This document shows, piece by piece, positions 6,509 to 10,458 of a DNA stretch of 10,458 bases (positions are counted from its first letter, which is position 1; every line of letters starts with the position of its first letter). The notes under the pieces are model-generated. The model worked only from the letters and a program-made list of their open reading frames with translations, had not been told where the DNA came from and searched no databases. Made by a program: the position numbers and the translations under genes. This DNA comes from RUG12395 sp034178705 (GTDB lineage Bacteria; Bacillota; Clostridia; Oscillospirales; CAG-272). The stretch covers positions 1 through 10,458 of the forward strand of contig JAXFQY010000021.1 in assembly GCA_034178705.1 (NCBI GenBank), written 5' to 3'.

Positions 6509-6544
6509 AATCAACATGTAGTATTTTTGTGCAGAATCACTCAC

Positions 6545-6559
6545 AAGATATTGTATCTT
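6545..6559. promoter_or_regulatory. Small inverted repeat upstream of the nrdD promoter
   Basis: AAGATA-TTG-TATCTT is a perfect 6-bp inverted repeat, ending 4 bases before the -35 box of the nrdD promoter. It could be an upstream operator half of the regulated nrdD promoter or a weak end-of-nrdG hairpin (followed by TTTC). The evidence is only the symmetry and position. Confidence 0.3.
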
Positions 6560-6563
6560 TCAC

Positions 6564-6593
6564 TTGACAAGCGTTCTTTTGCTGTGTTATCAT
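6564..6593 (+). promoter_or_regulatory. Promoter of nrdD-trxB
   Basis: TTGACA (6564-6569) is followed after 18 bases by TATCAT (6588-6593). TGT directly before it (6585-6587) makes an extended -10. The predicted start is near 6600. An AAAGGA ribosome binding site (6619-6624) lies 10 bases before the nrdD ATG. The -10 lies within a perfect palindrome, so the promoter is probably repressible. Confidence 0.7.
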
Positions 6594-6617
6594 GATAACA
6601 ATCATTCCGATAACACA
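6583..6617. promoter_or_regulatory. Palindromic operator over the nrdD -10 box, with extra half-site
   Basis: TGTTATCATGATAACA (6585-6600) is a perfect 16-bp palindrome that covers the -10 box and the expected transcription start. A further GATAACACA (6609-6617) is the exact reverse complement of TGTGTTATC (6583-6591), giving three half-sites in 35 bases. It does not look like the usual NrdR box (ACACTATATATAGTGT-like), the FNR/CRP TTGAT-N4-ATCAA site or a LexA box. The bound regulator is unknown; a repressor acting by blocking polymerase is the simplest reading. Confidence 0.6.
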
Positions 6618-6634
6618 GAAAGGAACGCATTTTT

Positions 6635-9019
6635 ATGTATCAGGTCGTAAAAAGAGACAACCACATTGTTGATTTCGACATATCGAAAATTTCGCGCGCG
6701 ATCCAGAAGGCGTTCGATGCTTGCAACAGACAGTCTGCGCCGAGCGTCATCGATTTCCTTGCGCTGAAAGTAACTTCCGACTTTGAGCCGAAGGTCAACG
6801 ATGCTCTCATTGCTGTTGAGGACATCCAGGACAGCGTGGAAAATGTCTTGATTCAGGCGGGGTACGCCGATGTTGCCAAGGCATATATTCTTTACCGTAC
6901 GCAGCATCAGAAGCTCCGCAATATCAGCGCAACCATGCTCGATTATAAGGAGCTGGTCAACCAGTATGTCAAGGCGACCGATTGGCGCGTCAAAGAGAAC
7001 AGCACCGTCACCTACTCGGTAGGCGGATTAATCCTTTCCAACTCCGGTGCCATTACGGCAAATTACTGGCTCTCTGAGGTGTATGACTCCGAAATCGCAA
7101 AGGCCCATCAGAATGCGGACATCCACCTTCATGATCTCGCCATGCTGACCGGATATTGCGCCGGCTGGTCTTTGCGCCAGCTGATCAAGGAAGGACTTGG
7201 CGGTGTACCCGGGAAAATCACTTCAAGTCCGGCAAGCCATCTTGCGACTCTCTGCAACCAGATGGTCAATTTCCTCGGTATCATGCAGAATGAGTGGGCA
7301 GGCGCCCAGGCCTTCTCCTCCTTTGACACCTATCTTGCCCCCTTTGTCCGTGTGGACAACCTTTCTTATGATGCTGTGAAGAAATGCATCGAAAGCTTTA
7401 TTTACGGCGTGAATACCCCCTCGCGCTGGGGCACCCAGGCGCCCTTCTCCAACATTACGCTTGACTGGACAGTTCCGGCTGACCTTGCCGAGCAGCGTGC
7501 AATCGTCGGGGGCAGGGAAATGGACTTTACCTACGGCGACTGCCAGAAAGAAATGGACCTTATCAACAAGGCCTTTATTGAAACCATGATCGACGGCGAT
7601 GCCAACGGTCGCGGCTTCCAGTATCCGATCCCGACCTACTCCATCACAAGAGACTTTGACTGGTCCGATACCGAAAACAACCGTCTTCTTTTTGAAATGA
7701 CAGCAAAATACGGCACACCGTATTTCTCAAATTACATCAACAGCGACATGGAGCCGAGCGATGTCCGTTCCATGTGCTGCCGTCTCCGCCTTGATCTGCG
7801 GGAACTTCGCAAGAAGTCCGGCGGCTTCTTCGGCAGCGGAGAGTCCACCGGGTCCATCGGTGTAGTAACCATCAACATGCCGAGAATCGCCTATCTTTCC
7901 AAGGATGAGGAGGAATTTTTCCGCCGCCTTGACCATATGATGGATATTTCCGCGCGCAGCCTGGATATCAAGAGAAAGGTTATTACCGAACTGATGGAGA
8001 ACGGGCTGTACCCCTACACCAAGCGCTACCTTGGCACCTTTGACAATCATTTTTCCACGATCGGTCTTGTCGGTATGAATGAGGCAGGTTTGAATGCACG
8101 CTGGATCGGGCTTGATATGACCCACAAGGAAACACAGCAGTTTACCGTCCGCGTTCTCAATCATATGCGCGACCGTCTCTCGGACTATCAGGAAAAGTAC
8201 GGTGCTCTCTTCAATCTTGAGGCAACACCGGCAGAAAGTACCTCTTACCGCCTTGCCAAGCATGACGTGAAGCGCTTTGGTGATATCAAAACAGCGGCGG
8301 AACCCGGCGGAACACCGTATTACACCAACAGTTCCCACCTTCCTGTCGGATACACCGATGATATTTTCGCCGCCCTCGACATTCAGGATGAGCTCCAGAC
8401 GCTTTATACTTCCGGAACGGTTTTCCATGCCTTCCTCGGGGAAAAGCTTCCGTCCTGGAAATCCGCCGCTTCGCTGGTTCGTAAGATTGCGGAAAATTAC
8501 AAGCTTCCGTATTACACATTGTCTCCCACCTATTCCATCTGTCCGGAGCACGGGTATCTGACCGGTGAGCATTTCACCTGTCCCGTCTGCGGAAAGCAAA
8601 CCGAGGTTTACAGCCGCATTACAGGCTATTACCGTCCGGTTCAGAACTGGAATGCCGGCAAGACACAGGAATATAAGGAAAGAAAGACCTACGCCATTTC
8701 ACCTGATATTGCGGGGCATTATCAGGGTGGCTCCGACAAAGATCTGCCTCATGACTCCTGCGAAAGACAGGCGTGCGACACAACCCCTGACGGCATCATC
8801 CTGTTTGCTACAAAGACTTGCCCGAACTGCAAGGTAGCGATGAGCATGCTTGACCGTGCCGGGGTTTCCTATGAAAAGCTTTATGTCGAAGATAATGAAG
8901 CCCGTGCAAGGGAGCTGAATCTTCACCAGGCACCTACTCTGATCGTGACCTCGGCCGGAGAGACCGATAAATATGTCGGGATTGCCGGTACAAGGGAGTA
9001 TTTGAACAGTAGAGTATGA
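6635..9019 (+). CDS. nrdD: Anaerobic (class III) ribonucleoside-triphosphate reductase with C-terminal redoxin fusion
   Basis: This 794-residue enzyme makes dNTPs from NTPs without oxygen, using a glycyl radical. Residues 1-90 form an ATP-cone allosteric domain ('VVKRDNHIVDFDISKI'). The ten-stranded barrel follows. It carries C175 (GYCAGWSL) and the MCCRLRLD segment with C381 and C382; C382, followed by Arg, aligns best with the thiyl-radical cysteine. The C-terminal zinc site is C636 (C-P-E-H), C649 and C652. The glycyl-radical loop is RITGYYRPVQNWNAGK, with G664. The usual NrdD end is near residue 690. Here a linker follows with C709-x4-C714, then a redoxin domain (about 718-794) with active site C729-P-N-C732 and a cis-Pro motif QAPTLIV. 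The fusion suggests internal delivery of electrons instead of formate as reductant (inference). The gene has its own promoter and overlaps trxB by ATGA. Confidence 0.93.
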   Translation: MYQVVKRDNHIVDFDISKISRAIQKAFDACNRQSAPSVIDFLALKVTSDFEPKVNDALIAVEDIQDSVENVLIQAGYADVAKAYILYRTQHQKLRNISATMLDYKELVNQYVKATDWRVKENSTVTYSVGGLILSNSGAITANYWLSEVYDSEIAKAHQNADIHLHDLAMLTGYCAGWSLRQLIKEGLGGVPGKITSSPASHLATLCNQMVNFLGIMQNEWAGAQAFSSFDTYLAPFVRVDNLSYDAVKKCIESFIYGVNTPSRWGTQAPFSNITLDWTVPADLAEQRAIVGGREMDFTYGDCQKEMDLINKAFIETMIDGDANGRGFQYPIPTYSITRDFDWSDTENNRLLFEMTAKYGTPYFSNYINSDMEPSDVRSMCCRLRLDLRELRKKSGGFFGSGESTGSIGVVTINMPRIAYLSKDEEEFFRRLDHMMDISARSLDIKRKVITELMENGLYPYTKRYLGTFDNHFSTIGLVGMNEAGLNARWIGLDMTHKETQQFTVRVLNHMRDRLSDYQEKYGALFNLEATPAESTSYRLAKHDVKRFGDIKTAAEPGGTPYYTNSSHLPVGYTDDIFAALDIQDELQTLYTSGTVFHAFLGEKLPSWKSAASLVRKIAENYKLPYYTLSPTYSICPEHGYLTGEHFTCPVCGKQTEVYSRITGYYRPVQNWNAGKTQEYKERKTYAISPDIAGHYQGGSDKDLPHDSCERQACDTTPDGIILFATKTCPNCKVAMSMLDRAGVSYEKLYVEDNEARARELNLHQAPTLIVTSAGETDKYVGIAGTREYLNSRV

Positions 9020-9927
9020 AATACGATCTGATCGTAATCGGCGCAGGTCCAGCCGGGCTTACTGCCGCCATTTATGCGCGGCGCGCCGGAAAATCCGTCC
9101 TTTTAATCGAAAAGAACGGTTTCGGCGGGCAAATGACTTTCTCCCCGAAAATCGAAAATTACCCCGGTTTTGTTTCGGTGAGCGGAAGTGAGCTTGCTGA
9201 TAAAATGGTTGAGCAGGCGCTCTCTCAGGGGGCGGAGGTCGAATTTGCCGAAGCGCGCACAGCCGCCCGATTTGAGGATGGCTTTGCCGTTAACTGCGAT
9301 ACCGGCGACTATCGCTCACTCGCCTTGATTATTGCTGCCGGAGCCAAGCACCGTCGCCTCGGAGTACCCGGAGAAGCTGAGCTGATCGGGAACGGAATTT
9401 CCTTCTGCGCTGTCTGCGATGGGGCGTTTTATGCCGGTCAGAATGTTGCCGTCATCGGCGGTGGGAACTCCGCGCTGGTGGAAGCTCTTCAGCTGGCGGA
9501 AATCTGTCGGAGCGTTACCGTTCTCCAGGATCTGCCGCATCTTACCGGTGAAAAAAAGCTGATCGATGCAGTGACGGAAGCACAGAACGTTTCGGTGATC
9601 TGCGGAGCGCGTGTTCTCGGCTTTTCCGGTGACGGCGTTCTGCGCAAAATCCGATACCGGCAGGCAGACACCGAAAAAGCCCTCTCTGTATCCGGCGCTT
9701 TTATTGCAATCGGTCTGATTCCTGAAGTGTCTTCTTTCAGTAATCTGCTTTCTTTGGATGAAGCCGGTTATGTTTCTGCCGGCGAAGATTGCAGAACGGA
9801 ATGTGAAGGTGTTTTTGTTGCCGGAGACTGTCGCAAAAAGGGGATTCGGCAGATTTCGACCGCGATTGCCGACGGGGCGTCTGCAGCGCTCGCGGCGTGC
9901 GCCTATCTTGATACTCTTAATAAGTGA
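9016..9927 (+). CDS. Thioredoxin reductase-like FAD/dithiol oxidoreductase, atypical NADPH motif
   Basis: This 303-residue flavoprotein has TrxR architecture. The FAD-binding GAGPAGLTAAIYARRAG opens at about residue 9 and GGQM follows. The redox-active C131-A-V-C134 lies in FCAVCDG, and the C-terminal FAD motif is GVFVAGDC. The second dinucleotide motif G148-G-G-N-S-A is present. However, the HRRxxxR segment that grips the 2'-phosphate of NADPH in classical TrxR is replaced by LQDLPHLTG (about 170-178), which has no Arg. The donor may therefore be NADH, or reduced ferredoxin or another carrier, as in clostridial pyridine-nucleotide-independent TrxRs. The ATG overlaps the nrdD stop (ATGA), meaning tight translational coupling. 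The most likely substrate is the redoxin domain fused to NrdD, not a general thioredoxin. It could also be called trxB, but the divergence argues for a dedicated role. Confidence 0.88.
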   Translation: MKYDLIVIGAGPAGLTAAIYARRAGKSVLLIEKNGFGGQMTFSPKIENYPGFVSVSGSELADKMVEQALSQGAEVEFAEARTAARFEDGFAVNCDTGDYRSLALIIAAGAKHRRLGVPGEAELIGNGISFCAVCDGAFYAGQNVAVIGGGNSALVEALQLAEICRSVTVLQDLPHLTGEKKLIDAVTEAQNVSVICGARVLGFSGDGVLRKIRYRQADTEKALSVSGAFIAIGLIPEVSSFSNLLSLDEAGYVSAGEDCRTECEGVFVAGDCRKKGIRQISTAIADGASAALAACAYLDTLNK

Positions 9928-9933
9928 GTTTAC

Positions 9934-9955
9934 GGGGCTGCCATCCGGCAGCCCC
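9934..9955 (+). terminator. GC-rich hairpin after trxB-like gene (weak terminator or mRNA-stabilising stem)
   Basis: GGGGCTGCC (9934-9942) and GGCAGCCCC (9947-9955) form a perfect 9-bp stem with an ATCC loop, 6 bases after the stop codon. It is followed by CTATTACC rather than a T-run. It may be an inefficient terminator that allows read-through to the hydrolase gene, or a 3' end stabiliser. Confidence 0.6.
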
Positions 9956-9972
9956 CTATTACCGGAGGAACA

Positions 9973-10458
9973 ATGAATTTTTCAAGGCTTGCCGACTATC
10001 TGAACGGGATTCTCGATCGCTACGATATTCCGGGATGGCAATGCGCCGTTTCCTATAAGGGAAATCTGGTTTTTTCGGAATGCGGTGGATACCGGGATCG
10101 TGAAGCCGGAATCCCCATGAAAAACGACGATCTATTCTGGATGTATTCCACGACTAAGCTCACAACGATGACCGCCGTGTCACAGCTTCTTTCGGATGGA
10201 TGTCTTCGCCTGGAAGACAGGCTGTCCGATTATCTTCCGGAGTTCCGCGTCATGCGCGTGAAAACCCCGGCGGGGTTCCGTGTCGTTGAAACTCCGATTA
10301 CCATCCGACATCTGATGACAATGACCTCCGGCCTGTCCTATGATATATCGCCTTGCCGCTCATATGCCGAGAGGAATCCGAATGCGTCGACCGAAGAAAT
10401 TGTTACACAGCTTGCCTCGCTCCCCCTTTCTTTTGAACCGGGAACGCATTTTCTCTAC
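9973..10458 (+). CDS. Serine hydrolase, class C beta-lactamase / esterase-like fold (5' part, cut by window end)
   Basis: The first 162 codons of a gene continuing past the window. ATG 9973 is preceded by GGAGGA (9964-9969). The protein begins with a helix ending 'YDIPGWQCAV', then 'GGYRDREAGIPM' leading into F-W-M-Y-S-T-T-K. S59 and K62 form the S-x-x-K nucleophile motif of the class C beta-lactamase/DD-peptidase superfamily. The block 'ITIRHLMTMTSGLSYD' is typical of the family. The window ends at F-E-P-G-T-H-F-L-Y, whose last Tyr is probably the catalytic Tyr of the Y-[SA]-N motif. No signal peptide is seen, so a cytoplasmic esterase or peptidase-like role is more likely than resistance; the substrate cannot be assigned. 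It follows the trxB-like gene across a hairpin. Confidence 0.85.
   Translation, partial: MNFSRLADYLNGILDRYDIPGWQCAVSYKGNLVFSECGGYRDREAGIPMKNDDLFWMYSTTKLTTMTAVSQLLSDGCLRLEDRLSDYLPEFRVMRVKTPAGFRVVETPITIRHLMTMTSGLSYDISPCRSYAERNPNASTEEIVTQLASLPLSFEPGTHFLY

Noticed and set aside
6583..6617. NrdR, FNR or Fur box at the nrdD promoter
   Set aside because: The palindrome TGTTATCATGATAACA does not match the consensus I know for these regulators, so no named regulator is assigned.
7727..8599. A 290-codon open frame on the - strand inside nrdD
   Set aside because: It is antisense to highly conserved NrdD coding sequence. The translation has no domain character, and there is no promoter or ribosome site. 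It is a shadow of codon bias on the + strand.
9973..10458. Antibiotic-resistance beta-lactamase
   Set aside because: The S-x-x-K fold is shared with many esterases and peptidases. No signal peptide is seen and the KTG region lies outside the window, so a resistance role is not supported.
1..10458. CRISPR array, tRNA/rRNA, insertion sequence, prophage or toxin-antitoxin module
   Set aside because: I looked on both strands and saw no regularly spaced repeats, tRNA-like cloverleaf, transposase or integrase motif, or small paired toxin genes.

Overview
The window looks like chromosomal DNA from a strictly anaerobic Gram-positive bacterium of the class Clostridia, probably a gut member of the Oscillospirales/Lachnospirales side. 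This is inferred from protein character, not from a search. The clues are a class III (oxygen-sensitive) ribonucleotide reductase with its radical-SAM activase, the C-terminus of a choloylglycine (bile salt) hydrolase family protein, strong GGAGG-type ribosome binding sites, sigma-A-type promoters (TTGACA/TATACT) and roughly even base composition. No phage, transposon, CRISPR array, tRNA or rRNA is visible.

Left part (1-1850): the end of a choloylglycine hydrolase family gene is followed closely by a small DUF4186 gene, both on +. A bidirectional terminator (603-651) separates them from a convergent mutY (adenine DNA glycosylase, - strand). Middle-left (1800-3860, - strand): a two-gene operon encodes a family 8 glycosyltransferase and a PlsC-type acyltransferase. 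It has a near-consensus promoter, a leader of about 146 nt and a good hairpin terminator. A divergent intergenic region (3676-4024) carries both outward-facing promoters and an inverted repeat between them.

Right part (3961-10458, + strand): an XRE-type HTH protein with four predicted membrane helices overlaps a PfkB-family 2-keto-3-deoxygluconate kinase gene. These are followed by an anaerobic RNR activase gene (nrdG type). A regulated promoter with a perfect 16-bp palindrome over its -10 box then drives nrdD and a thioredoxin-reductase-like gene, which overlap by four bases (ATGA). A GC-rich hairpin follows, and then the start of a class C beta-lactamase-fold serine hydrolase, cut by the window end.

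The most interesting unit is the nrdG/nrdD/trxB cluster. NrdD carries a C-terminal redoxin domain (C729-P-N-C732) after its glycyl-radical domain (G664). The next gene encodes a TrxR-like flavoprotein (C131-A-V-C134) that lacks the basic NADPH-phosphate-binding motif of classical TrxR. Together they suggest a built-in electron path, flavoprotein to fused redoxin to NrdD active site. That would make dNTP synthesis independent of formate and perhaps of NADPH. The individual parts are known families. The arrangement is inference, and I cannot say from sequence alone whether it is undescribed.
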